From: Hofstenia miamia
Taxonomy: Eukaryota; Xenacoelomorpha; Acoela; Hofsteniidae
DNA: 64,000 nt
Assembly (NCBI GenBank): GCA_900660155.1
Contig: CABFPE010000530.1
Coordinates: 316,777-380,776 of the forward strand
Direction of reading: 5' to 3'
In this document: piece by piece, positions 1 to 12,600 of the stretch
How positions within the stretch are numbered: the first letter of the stretch is position 1
How the letters are laid out: each line of letters opens with the position of its first letter
Position numbers and translations under genes: made by a program
The notes under the pieces: model-generated
Database searches by the model: none
What the model was told of the DNA's origin: nothing
Seen by the model: only the letters and a program-made list of their open reading frames with translations

Positions 1-1709
1 ATAAAAGACATGCATTCTCCTGATTTTATTGTTTAAATAAGATTTTATAAGTCATTCTAAGTTGTTTACATTGACTGATCATTTATTAACCTACTTTACT
101 AATAGCGACTGTTCATTATAACAAATTGTTTGTGAATCTTAAAAAGGACCATAACTCTTTTAGATTAATGTGATCTTTTTAACTTTCTACTAAAATTAAT
201 TTTTGGAATAATCCTATTGAATAGTTCTTGGTACTAAAGTAGATAGTGCAGGACCAAATTGAACATGGGTTTAAAAAATTGAGCACTCCCTCTAGCAATA
301 GTAGATTCCACAATTTCATTAATTGGAAAAATTAATTTACTCCTAAATGTGTAAGCATGCCAAAAACAACTAAATTTTCTATTTCAAACGTGACTCAGTT
401 TTCTTTCTGATACGATATGATTGAAATTACCCAGATCTTTCGGTTTAAGTTCTATTTCAAATTAGATTGTATACAACACAGGGATTTATGTCGAACGATG
501 TCCCATAATCGAACATTACGATTAAAAAAGAATATATGATCTTCATTTTGTGTAGGATTGTCTGATTTTCTCCATTTCATAAAAGAAGTGACAATTTAAA
601 TCGGATAATTGTTTCTACTTATTTTTGTACAATGCTTGGAGAGTATAAAATCCGTTAAGAAATCGTTCATTTAATTCATAAATATAAATGTTAAACTTGA
701 TTTTTTATCATGTAATAGAACTGTGTGTTTGAGTCAGTTTATGTTGTCTGTTCATTGATTCTTCATTTATTATACATATTTAAAGGTCTATTTGTTGACA
801 TTATGACCTTTGTGTTCAGAAGAAAGCTAGCAGAACAAATTGTTTGTACCTGTAGTCATACAAATAATGTGGAACAAGACCTAGGCAGAATTGATTATAG
901 TATTGAAAGTGTCCAGAAGGTTTTATTGTCCAGTTGTATTTTAGGTTTAGGAAAGCTTAACCAATTACTATTTTTTAATTGAGCCATCACTTTTCCTTAT
1001 TCAGATTTATCAAATCTTTTCATCTCGAAATAGAATTTTGAATTGTTCACTGTTATATAAGATGTGAACATTTTACACAACTACAGAAAGCTGAGTCGTC
1101 TCGCTAATCCCTTAATATTTTTTATAAAACAGAATTTTTTTATTACTGTGCCATTGTCGTCCACTGCATTTCCGCAAACGCCCTTGATGCAACTTTATTT
1201 CGCATAATCAGCAGACAATTTTAATGTTGTTTTACAAAAAATGTTTGTTTTGAGTGGTTTTGAATCTGTTGTAATATCACTTTTATTGGGGCCTTTGCAA
1301 TCGCTAGTTTTCCCCTGTGATTAGAACTTAATGAAGTCTACCGCCTCTTCGATTTCTGTCCTTAATTCAGAAAACAAAAAGACTGCATCAATAAATAAGT
1401 GCTACTTTCAGCTCTAAGAAACAATGTTTTCATTAAATGGAGGATGGAAGCAGTCAATCGATTTACACCAGTGACCTGCAACCTACTTTCAGTCACGAAC
1501 CCCCTTCCTCATATCTTAGATCCGCCTGTGGCAAAGAGTAAATTGCAAGAGCACTACCACATACACGTTGTAATTTTTAGTTCGAATAAGCTGCTAGTAA
1601 GCCTACATTGTAATACTTCAAAATCAAAGTATTTATTTTCTACAATAATTCATAACACATCAATTTCTATTATTTAAATCGGTTTAATGAAAGCAGTGGA
1701 CGTTGTTTT
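1..1709. other. AT-rich non-coding sequence, no gene recognised
   Basis: Short ORFs (for example at 725-982 and 1399-1677) have the composition of random AT-rich sequence and no motif I know. It is probably intergenic or a long 5' intron of Svil. Confidence 0.6.
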
Positions 1710-1734
1710 ATGACACTGGAGCCATTGGGAACCT

Positions 1735-1945
1735 TTGACCCCATGGATGCTCAAACTTTGTTTGCCATCCCAAAAGGGTCCATTGACCCCAAAGCGGGAG
1801 AGGCCCAACCCTCTCAACTGAAGTTCGGCCGTCAGCTTCACTCTGCTGATCAGACTCTACCCAGATCAGCACTCTGCGTGCCAGGAGTCGCCATAGGATT
1901 CATAAGATCAAACCGGCCAGGCACACATCTAGGGGTATCGTCCGG
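1735..1945 (+). repeat. GC-rich dispersed repeat, copy 1
   Basis: A GC-rich block in an AT-rich surrounding. It shares long matches with the reverse complement of 44260-44420, for example CTGCTGATCAGACTC, AGATCAGCACTCTGCGTGCC and GGAGAGGC.CAACCCTCTCA, in the same order. This is a dispersed repeat family of unknown class; an overlapping 88-codon ORF (1710-1976) is probably incidental. Confidence 0.7.
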
Positions 1946-1976
1946 ACTCGGATCTTTGATTCGCCCACTGAGTTAG

Positions 1977-4900
1977 TCTGTTGACTTATTCAGTAACCCC
2001 ACTGCTCGGCATAAATCATAAGACTATACATGATTTATTTGAAAAAATGTTTTTTGAAAAATATGTTTTAGCTATCAATATCTATCGATATAATCGATTA
2101 ATAAATTAATATTTGACGTAGCAGGTTAATAATGATTAATAATTGATTGACTCTCATAATTTAATGATTTAAACTATTCAAGAATTTCTGTATGTTAAAT
2201 GCAATATTTGGAAATTAGTTTAAACATATAGGTTTTTAGACGGCTTTCTTTTGTCTAAATTTGATTAATATCATACTGTGGTGTGTAAATTGTTGAAATC
2301 CTTAATTCAAACCGCCTTGTCTTATCAGCTGTCGGAGTTTATTTCCTGCATTAACTTCAAAGCGTAAATCCAGCAGTTTTCAAACACTTAGCGGAAGAAA
2401 TTTGGCATGATTTCGTGGATATTTTAACGCTATCAAGTATTTTAGCCCACACCCGAGATTGTGACGTGGTTTGCTCGTTAGTATTTCATTCATGCGGTTT
2501 CCAGACTATTTGCGTGGTAAAGTAACGTCGCCTACGAATGCAATTCCAAATGTATACATAAATTCCATATTTTCAATTCACAATTAAAATGTCACTTTCT
2601 TATATTTCATCTTGTTTAGTTGGAAAAATATATTTTAATTTGCTCCCATCTTATTATTCAGGAAAAATATTTTCTCGTCTTTATTTTAATTCAACGAGGC
2701 GTTTTATATCAAAAAATTTTTGCTTACAAACTGCTATTTTGAAGTCTAATTTGAGATCAATCAGAAGAGTTTAATGAATGAATTCAGCTTTGTTGATGTT
2801 GAGCAGGGTTGCTCAATAATTGATGGTCACTTGGCACTTAATTTTTAATTGCAAACATAACCAATTTTTTTGTAATATTTTAAAAAACTGTGAATCAACT
2901 TGAATTTAAGCAGTTTATTCTTTTGAACTGCGTGATTAATCACATTGACTACAGTCTCTAAATCGCAAAGAGCCTTTTTTGCTTTCATTTTTCGGTTGAT
3001 CGGCAAGAGAGATTATATTATTCACGAATATAAATGTACTCAGTAGTAATTAAAAAATCTTTTGATGAAATTACTTATTGGCAATATAAACTCCAACCTC
3101 CAATCGCATATATTTGCAGAACTAGATTCACTATCTTTTATTGAAAAACCTATATAGTTGGATAACAAAATTGGGACAGCTTAAAGTAGACTCGGGCTTC
3201 AATCCAAATGATGTCAATTATTACAATTATTGCAATTAATTTTTTCCTATAAACAATCAATTATATAATTGGAAAATTCTTGCCGATCAATTAATTGGGC
3301 AATTTAGTTGTAATTAATTTTTTAACACTATTGGTGTTGAGAATACTTGAACAAAACTAGGGGACATTGCCCATACAAAAATCATATTTTTTGTTAAATA
3401 AGTTTCAGATATTTTTGAGGCCATTTTGTTGACTAAAAATGTGTGTGCTCTTCTTCACTTTATGGATGTTACATGTACATATATGTCACGTTACAATTTA
3501 TTTTGTCAAATACTATATACATGTATTTTGAGAGAATTTAATTTTCTTTGAAATTAGAATTGTCAATACTGAGTAAATATTATAATTTAATTTTTTGAGG
3601 TGAAGATGTATGGCTCTAAATAGTTAATATGATTTAGGAGAACATGTCTGGAAGTTTTCCTACAAAATGTTTGCATATTGCTCAGTGTGCTTGTATGTTG
3701 ATTTTTACAATGCCTTTTGGGGTAATAAAAGAATGTATTTTGCTTTCCATTTTCTTTAAGTTATTCTTCCAACAAAGTGATCAATGAATCGTAAAATTTG
3801 CTTTTCACCACTCTGCTATTTAATGCGTAGTGAGCCAAATCATTGCTTGCCACTCTCTTAAAACCATATAATTAAGGCAATGTTTTGTTTACCGCGGATT
3901 TTAGATTAAATCAAATCATTAGTCACGATATTGAGAAATCATGTCTAAAAACGTTTTAAACGATTCTTAAGATGTCGGCATTTAAAATATTTCAACGTGA
4001 AAAGTATAGGAGGTACTAAATACTACAACAAAACCCCAAACACAATTGATTGAGGTTTTTCAATGAAGTAAATTTTTACTTGAATAACTCGCATTTGTTT
4101 GAGTTAGTCATGCCCATTCTGATATAATTACCTAACTATTGCTTTAAAAATGCAATTGTTTATTACTCGTAATAAATAATGATCCAGAAAATTTCAGTAA
4201 ACACTTTCTTTAAATTTTCAAATATTGTGTACCAGTTTTGAAAGCATTTTCAATTGATGTGGTTGAATTTTCGTTTATTTTTTATTTCTTCAGACGGATA
4301 TTGAAAATACTCAAGAGTTTTTGAAGCATTTCAACTTTAAATAAAACTATGTACAGTAGTGTCAGAAAACAACATAGTTTCAAGAGAATGTTTATCTAAA
4401 AATTTTGGTTATGCATATAATATTTATAATACCAGTACAGATCTTATAAATTGGAAATGCATATAATATAAAATTAAAGAAACTACATTGGGAATTTGAG
4501 GAAAAATATTATTAAAAATACCAATATTAGCTATTTTAAGAAAAATATAAATATTAAATATTTTAACCTGAAAAGTCAGTTTTACTTTTGAAATCTTTGA
4601 CAGACGTGTTAAATCAAAAAAGGCTTAAAATATTACGGAATAAAGGAAGAGTGGCAAACGGCCACTGCGATATACCGCGGTGATTTTCGCATTTCTGCGG
4701 CTGTAGGTGATAGCAAAATGTTGTTGCAGTGCATAAGTTTAACAAAATTTCTACAATGATTGTTTTGTAATATTGTTTCGAATAACGTACTTAATTAAAA
4801 AGCAGAAATTTAATTTTTGTAGTGTGCAGGATTTCCAATTTCGAAAATACAATCACAATTAAAGAATTGTCTGTTGCTGGATGCTTCACAAATGACGTAA

Positions 4901-5298
4901 ATTCTAATAAATGACATTTGGTCTGCGTCGTAACTCATCATTTTACCAAATGTCACTTTCGCTTCTTGTTTTTACGATTAGCCGAAATAATGTTGTCGAA
5001 AGCTTTTGTGTAATTATTTTCATTCCACGCTCCATTAAATTTCAAATAAAAGAATATCCCCATGCGCACTATCTGTTCATTTCTATTTTCAAGCAATCAC
5101 CTCTACATTAGCATTGGTTTAAGAAACTCCATCGCCTTGATTCTAATCAATTCATAATTCTACTATCATTCGATTGGATTCAAAGCACAATGCTTCTAAC
5201 TTCTGCACACAGACGCAAACGCAAAACGGCTGCTTCTCGCAAATATTTTTATTTGTTTAGCTTGTTACAAATAAGGGACAGTTGCATATGTTGTATAT
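1977..5298. other. Non-coding AT-rich stretch
   Basis: I see no exon, RNA gene or intact element. Runs of AATTAATT and ATTGCAATTAATT around 3200-3330 resemble another patch at 6370-6490 and may be a weak repeat. Confidence 0.5.
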
Positions 5299-5620
5299 CA
5301 GGGTTTTCGAGTTCTCGGAATGCTAAGAACTCGAACTCGAATAAACTCGCAAAACTCGATCGGAAAAACTCGGAAAAGAAATCATCATAACTCGCACTCG
5401 ATTGAAAATCCACTCGAGAATACCTTAAAAATTCAATTATTTTAAATTTCAATCTCTTAATCAATCGGAATTATTGTAAAATAAATGTTTTTTTACCATA
5501 AAAAACTCGGAATTAGAGAAAACTCCATCAAACTTGGAATTTTCTTTAAAAAATACTCGAACTAGAAACCTAAAAACTCGATCTCGGACCGAGTCACTCG
5601 AACTCAACTCGAAAACCCTG
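5299..5620. mobile_element. hAT-like non-autonomous element, CAGGGTTTTCGAGTT family, copy 1
   Basis: Perfect 15-bp terminal inverted repeats CAGGGTTTTCGAGTT at both ends of a 322-bp block with many internal ACTCG motifs. The flanking 8 bp (5291-5298 and 5621-5628) do not match. The family is supported by a second copy at 36351-37084 that has a 7/8 target duplication. Confidence 0.7.
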
Positions 5621-7405
5621 ATTTTAGAAGGCGTGGTTCTGGTTCTAAAAAATATTAAATTTTTTTCATAAAATTATTATGTTTGCAAATATACAAATTT
5701 TAATTATTCTTGCAACAAGTTTAATGATTTATAGATATTTAGAAGTAGTCTTTTTAAGATGCCTTACACTTTTAATATTTATATAATGAGTATAACCTTG
5801 TTAAGAATATTGATTTTGAGAAAGTGCCACATTAAATTCAAGATTCGATTGAAAAATAGACTCATCTAGTGATTCGTTGGAAATTACATTTCTCCATTGC
5901 TGTAGGAATTCAGCCAACATCATCTGATGTTGAAAAAAACTTATTAATAAGTTTTTGGCAGTGCAATAAACAGGGATATAATTGATTATTAATTTAAAAA
6001 ATTCAAATATGTAATAAATTTTGATAATTTTGTTCATAGATAGGGCCATATTTCTAAAAAAATTATAGGACATATTTGTTATTAAATTTATGATCATATT
6101 TGAATGTTTTAAATTCATATTCTTGGATGCTCTGGTTATTCATGGATTGTATTCTCTTCCTCTTTTCGAAAATTGATGAAAAAAAGTGTTGATTATTTTG
6201 AATTACTCTCATGATGGTTGTTCTTATACAAAAGTTTTTAATTCAGTGAATTTAGCAAAACCTGTCCATGAGAATCAGTACACTTAAATGTAATATTTCA
6301 AAATACGACTCCAAATTGAAAGCTGGGCAATATTCTCATTAAAAGTAGAGGAATTGAATAAACTGCATTAATTAAATTTTTTTTCACACTTTTTTTAATA
6401 TTCCCAGTTTTTGCAATTAATTGCAGTAAATAATATTAATTGTCAAGTTCCAATTAAATTTTTTTGTGCGCCAATCAATTATTGAACCATCTTGTATTAA
6501 GCAACCAGCGCGGTTTCACAGAAATTTTGTATAAACATTATCTGCTATGCACTCTTCAATCTTTACAACGGTTACCTGTGTTTAAGCCGGTATATCATGA
6601 GAATAGTCGGTAAACGGAGCTTACGATTTTGATTGTGAAATATGCTATGCCTCTCTTTCATCAATTTCAATTGCTTAATAGTTTACACTCGTTGATTGCG
6701 AAATTGAAGTTTCAGCACTTCAGTTTTACGCACATCAACTGAAGCATAGAATTTCCGTTTGTCTAATAAAAGTTATTAATTTATTTTAATACAAGTTGGA
6801 GCAAGAGTTCTCAGAGAATGTAATACCTCCATCATTTCATAAACATTTTTTAATATAATTATTTGAAATAGATAAGTTAGAGTGGAAATAATTAGATTCT
6901 ATTCTATCAGTTGGATCAATCTATAAATTTAATTGAATATAAGTTATTGCAAGCTTTTGCTCCTATTCTTTCATCAAGACACATCCAATATTCGTAGGGA
7001 TTTCCCTCAAACAATTACACAAACCAACAAACAGGTCCAATAAAAATGTTACTTCATCCGGGGAATAGTCCGTTACATTTTCAGACTGGCCAGTTTGGAG
7101 CAATTGCAAAGATATTCTATAATTCGCATTAGTAAAGAGCAAGTAACTACTTTAATTTAGAAAATTGTAATTGTAATAAAGCGTAATTAAGAAAGAGACC
7201 GTAAATTGCAGAATATGAAATTTAATACTTGCACAAATTCATTGATTTATTTAACGAAGTTTATGGCTTTCAAAATAATTTTACTTCTAAGGTTAACTTT
7301 TAGAAATGGAATACGATTTATTAAATCATCTTCAGATACAAATTTTGGGTAATTATTCAATTTTCAATCAACTACACTTAATGTTTAAATCCATTTATTG
7401 CAAGC
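5621..7405. other. Non-coding AT-rich stretch
   Basis: No recognisable gene. The minus ORF at 5801-6118 has no family I recognise. Confidence 0.5.
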
Positions 7406-8109
7406 CTAAAATAGATGTAATAATGAATTACGGCTTTTTTGAATATTCAATAATTTTGATTTTTCAGCATGGTTTATAATTATAGCTTCTCCGATTTTAG
7501 TATTGGGTGTTCTCATGATTATATTAAAATCTTCTAATTCTTTCTGTATATGCATATAGATTTCTGATTTTAAGTGTCCCAAAAAGTGTTCATTAAATTC
7601 TTGCCATAAAATGTCTCTTAGTTTCTCCGATATAAGAATATTCGCATTTTTCACAATCATATTTATACACAATGGAAGAAACTAGGCTTTTTTGGATGGC
7701 GTCTTTCATAATCTAATGAGATTTTTATTATTCGATTAATTAAGCATTTAATTGTGTTAATCTTATATCTAAGATCACAATAAGAATGTGCTGCTCTATG
7801 TCAATTAGTGTCTGTTAGCTTTCAAAGAGAGATGTTCAATAACCTTTTTCACTCTTAGTCTTAGTTATTATCACATCTAGAAAATTCAATTGGTTAAATT
7901 TTTCAGTGAACTTTAATTCCTCCACACATCCATTAATATATTGTAAGAAACTATCAATATCATCAGAACTTTCAGAAATAACAAAAATATCATCAACATA
8001 TCGACAGTAGCATATAGGCTTCACTTTTCTTACATTTTCAAAAGTTGATTCAACAATGTCCATTGGAAAGCAAGTCATCGTTGGTCCCAGGGGTGTTTTC
8101 ATAGCCAGG

Positions 8110-8148
<39 letters not shown>

Positions 8149-8201
8149 CAGACATTAAATTTTTTCAAAGGAGTTGTGAAGGTTACGCCATTTTGTTCCA
8201 A
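7406..8201 (-). pseudogene. Penelope-like retroelement remnant (reverse transcriptase plus GIY-YIG endonuclease)
   Basis: Reading the minus strand, 8201-7836 contains TPLGPTM, then CRYVDDIFVI (the YVDD catalytic core) and LKFTEKFNQLNFLDVII, the order of a Penelope-like RT palm. Farther downstream, about 7670-7600, another frame reads VYKYDCEKCEYSYIGETKRH, the GIY-YIG-type motif of the Penelope C-terminal nuclease. After a one-base frame change the 7406-7672 frame continues NEHFLGHLKSEIY to KLLNIQKSRNSLLHLF. A (TA)n run at 8112-8146 sits inside the RT part. Stops and frameshifts show it is dead. RT plus GIY-YIG order is the established Penelope layout. Confidence 0.82.
8112..8146. repeat. (TA)n microsatellite
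   Basis: Uninterrupted TA dinucleotides inside the Penelope RT remnant, translated as an Ile-Tyr run in the minus frame. Confidence 0.95.
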
Positions 8202-8204
8202 TAT

Positions 8205-8955
8205 CCAACATTAGAGGCACAAAGCATTTGCATATGGAGCAAATTCCAACACAATTTTGCAATATTTTTTACGGTTAATCGTTCCTTCGGCGATAATTTT
8301 CAAATGAAATTTCAAATGTGACAATACGTTCCAAGCCATAACTTTTGTGCAGAATTGTAGGGGCATTTTTATAGGCCTTTCTTGCAGACTACTGCACCAA
8401 ATTTTGACTTTGTTTCGACCTGGATTTCGTCGGGTATCGGGTCGGTTCGGTTACAGTTCTTTTATTTAATGCCCATCACTGGCCCCAAACCATAATTTTT
8501 AAACAGAATTTTGGCGCCTTTCTCAAGCCTTTCCTGTTGACTACTGCACCAAACCATGACTTTTTTCGATACAGCTGAAAAATCCACTCATCTGAGAGAC
8601 TTGAAAGCTGTAGTTTCGCCAAGTTTCTGCAAAATTCCGTCGATTTTCCACGTGCAAATGTGTGAAATTCGTTTCGATTTTCGGCAGTTTCTTCTTTACC
8701 GGATTTAGCCAATAACCATAGCACTGTCGAATGGTGACGAGAAATTCCAGTCCTTTCTGTTAACTTTTGAGCTATGTCTCGTCCAAAGAAAATAATTTTT
8801 TCAAAGCTAAGTTTGGTAATCTGTGCATTTAATGTCCCGAAATTTTCACACGATCGCCATTTCCAGCTTTTCTTTTGAGTGACCCACCACTTTCCAGACC
8901 TTGAAAGTTTTTTTAGATGGTAGTCTTTGGCATGCTTGATGCTGTGTATAGAAAA
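8205..8955 (-). pseudogene. Tc1-like transposase remnant with internal tandem duplication
   Basis: On the minus strand the order is KLSRSGKWWVTQ (the SGRPR-type linker), RDIAQKLTERTGISRHHSTV (HTH), then LSDEWIFQLYRKKSWFG and LKIMVWG (Tc1 catalytic region), then IIAEGTINRKKYCKIVLE (the GT.N...Y..IL segment). A block of roughly 85 bp is present twice, at about 8327-8415 and 8482-8570, with GAVV..KGL and IMVWG/KLWLG versions. Several frames and stops are involved, so it is a decayed copy. Confidence 0.75.
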
Positions 8956-8985
8956 CTAGAATCATTGGTGACTTTGTGTGTGATA

Positions 8986-9634
8986 CAGAGATGGAATCGG
9001 ATCCAACATTTGAAACTTCAAGATCCGGATCCGATGTGAATTTTTAAAAAAAATAGGTTTAAATCCGAAACGGATCCCAATTTAAATAAGTATTCTAACA
9101 ATAAATTATTATGGACATAAAAATATTTATGATATGGTTGTTTTAAATGCGAATAGAAAATTTTTTGATTGAAGAGAATCCTAAATTATACTAGCATTTT
9201 TACATTTTGGCAGTGTTTGCAAAAGCTAAGGTATTCCACTTGGTTCTCTGTGTTCTGTGCTTTTTCTTTGACATACATATTAGAGAGAATCCTTCCTCTT
9301 CGATTTGCAAGTTTGTACAAACAAATGTTTTTGGTTGCTTTACTATTTTATCATTGTGATGGCTAACATGAATCGCATTTTCAGATTTGAATTGGTCACC
9401 AATTTGATAAGTTATTGGAAAAAATAACGCGGAAACTTTTGTATGAACAATGAAATTCAATTACAAAATTTCACTTAGTTTGCGATTATTAAACTATGAT
9501 TCAATGTAAAAATGTGCGAAATTTATAAAATGTACAAATACACAAGTTTTAAAAATTCTTGTATCCGAAATAGATCCGAAGTTTCTCAAAATGAAGATCC
9601 GATCCGTATTCGATCCGATCCGATTCCATCTCTG
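8986..9634. mobile_element. hAT-like non-autonomous element, CAGAGATGGAATCGGATC family
   Basis: 18-bp terminal inverted repeats CAGAGATGGAATCGGATC bound a 649-bp block. The flanks GTGTGATA (8978-8985) and GTGTGATG (9635-9642) match at 7 of 8 positions, an 8-bp target duplication as hAT elements make. Internal sequence carries GGATCCGAT-type subterminal repeats. No transposase coding was seen. Confidence 0.85.
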
Positions 9635-9642
9635 GTGTGATG

Positions 9643-12600
9643 CATACATTCAAGTGTCTCGTTTGTTCTGCATGATTAAATTAAACACGGACAAAATCTG
9701 ATATTATATTTGTAAACACGCAAATATAATTCCTATCGTTGGTTACGTTATTATATACTCTATAAATTCCTCTCTGATCATTTTCCTATCAAGCCAACAC
9801 AACAAAAGATATAAGCGAAAAGCAATACTCCCCAACACTCCCATTTTTTGCGAAAAGGTATGTGTAAATCATGGATTTTGCAGAATGTACCTGTCTTTCA
9901 AAATAAATACCATAGTCATTCCAACAAAAACATTCCTTTTTAGAGGGTTTGCTATCCAAATTTTGAAGTTACTTGTAGAAAACACATGTTATTCTCGAAT
10001 AGTTTTCCCAACAATGTAACATGAAATGTTGAATTTACAAACTCCTATATTTCTAGAGGGATTTCCACGTTGAAAGCAAATTTAAATTTCTAGGTTCAAA
10101 CTGTATTCTTTTATCAGTTTGTAACCATTTCAAAAGAATTTGCTTCAAAAACAGAATTTGATAATTAATTCTCTTTCAAAGTATATGTGACATAGTTACA
10201 CTCTATTTCTATTCCGAAAATATAGGTGTTCAATTCGATTTGACATGTGCTATTCTGTTAATTGATTGATGGATTATCATCCTGCGATGTAATTAAATAA
10301 TAATTGGATTTTGTATTCAAATTTTATCGAACGGTTATAAATTAAATCGTGAATCTGAGTGTGCATGTGCAGATACGAGATCCAGATTTACTCGCATTAC
10401 GCTGAGACTTTATGTAATTCCCCTCTCTTGTAAAAAGAACAATTGAGCAAAAAGTGAACACACCTAAGTTAACACTTTCTGACGAAAGCTAATTAACTCA
10501 CTATTGTTTCTCTATTGCTTTGAGTGGATTTCAATTTATTAAAGTTCGACATTGTTTTTTACAATGCTCCTTCCCTACAAAATTGCATTCCCGCTCTTTT
10601 TGAGATTGAGTTGCACAACAGGGATGCGTAAACAACAATTCAATATTTATTTTAATTGTTTTATTTGTTGTAAACATTGTATTAGATATTTAAATCCCCA
10701 TAAGACGTTTAAAGCATCGGCCAATATTCATTTTTACAGATCAGTTCTTTCTAGAAAGCATTAGGCAAATAGGACAAAGTAATTGTTGCTCACACATTTA
10801 AGACGCTATAAAAATGGTGTTGTATTTCCAAGCATCTAGGTTTTTCACTTATTTATTAAATTGCATACTATAATGTTTGTTCGATCGAGCAAGGTTTTCT
10901 TTTTAACCTGTTGAAAACCGTTAAAACACTCTAAAATTAATCAGTTTCAAAATAAATCTGTTAAAATTTTTGCAGATTTTCCTAAAATACTTTTCACGTT
11001 CACTGCACGGATTAGCCAACTCTGTTTTGACTTTTTCTATAGAAATTTACAATTTTTACATTCTCAACCTACTGCTGAGTGTTTCAATGAGGTCATAATT
11101 CTGATTGAAGTTACGTTATATTCATATAAATTTCTAAAATGAATTTAACCATAAGGCTTGCTTTCAGTTTCAGGTACAGATCTGGACATTTCTGTTAGAT
11201 TCATATCAATTTTCTGTTGCTTATTTTATTATCATATATATGTCACAATAATCCACTAGTTAATTCAAGTGTGACATTATTTCCGTTTCTTCGGTATTCA
11301 AACTTTACTAGTTAGCATTATAAATTATTCACTATAAAAAATATTGTGGCCTACTGCAAAATATATTTTTTGTAAGAAAAAAGTGCTTATAAAATGTAGT
11401 AGAACACAGGACTAAAATATATTAAGCTGTAATACTTCATTCCAGTGTGAGAATGGCGAGAACACCCCAAAATTTGTCATGTAACAAACAAACAGTGACT
11501 TACACTTAACATAGTGGCATTGGATTTTGTTCTAGTCTCGTGTCATATCAATCCCACGAAAATTTCTGATCTGATGTATATCCACGAAAAAACTCCTATT
11601 TGGCCAAAATTGGCAACAATAATGGCTAACATGCTGATATCCATGGTCCCACTTTCTTCATTTACTGTACAATAAGTCCAGGGGTACCCGAAGAATTCTT
11701 AGTGGTCAAGGGCAGTCTTTATAAAAGGGCAAAGATATTTTATATATTTTTAAAAATACATCAAATTTTCATCAACTTCAAACAATCGTCATGAAAAAAT
11801 CTCATCAATGAAATGTATGCAAGAGCGGTAGTTGCTTTGTGCTAAAATATTTATGTGACAAATTCCATTATTTGACTTGAGATATTTACATGTATGTGTG
11901 TAAGAAAACGTCCAAAAATATTTCATTCATAAAAATGTAGTTTTTTAATACAACATTAAGTGCAAATCCGCCCCCCCCCCTCAAAATGATTGTCCCCCTT
12001 GAAAAAGGCAACAAAAAATTCTGCAAACCCTCCTTCCACCCCGGTTCCGCGCTGTGTTGCAAGTCCCATATTATTTCCAGTACCACTGAAAAATTTTGCT
12101 CGAATCCTGCCAGAGCTCTACTATGTTTGGCAACTAATCTTCATTGTTTGCTAAGCAATGTCAACTATCAAAAATGATATTAAGCTAAGTTTACATTAAA
12201 TTTTAATCTAAGCTGAGATTTAAAATCTTTGTTTATGCATTTGTTTTTACTTAATTTCTTTGCAAATGCATATAGTAATTAGCTAATTTTTATTTTTGAA
12301 AGTGCAATGGATCCACTGAACAATTCCGTTATTTACAACACCATATGTTTAGAACATGTTTTCATTTATTTGTATTTCTTTTCTTATCAAATTGAATAAA
12401 ACGATATTGGCTGTCAAATCTGTCAGTGCACGGTCGATTTTAATTAGTTAAATGGAAATACCCTCTGCTCATTGTTTGCATTACGGCTATCCTAACCAAG
12501 GAAAATATTAAGGCAGTTCAATCTTTTTGCCAGCTGTAAAAGAGGTTTTCAAAGAATCTAAATTCATTTCATATTTTATTCCAAATTATTTCATATTTAT

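Noticed and set aside
5801-6118. Minus ORF of 105 codons
   Set aside because: A resemblance to a hAT dimerisation region was too weak on inspection.
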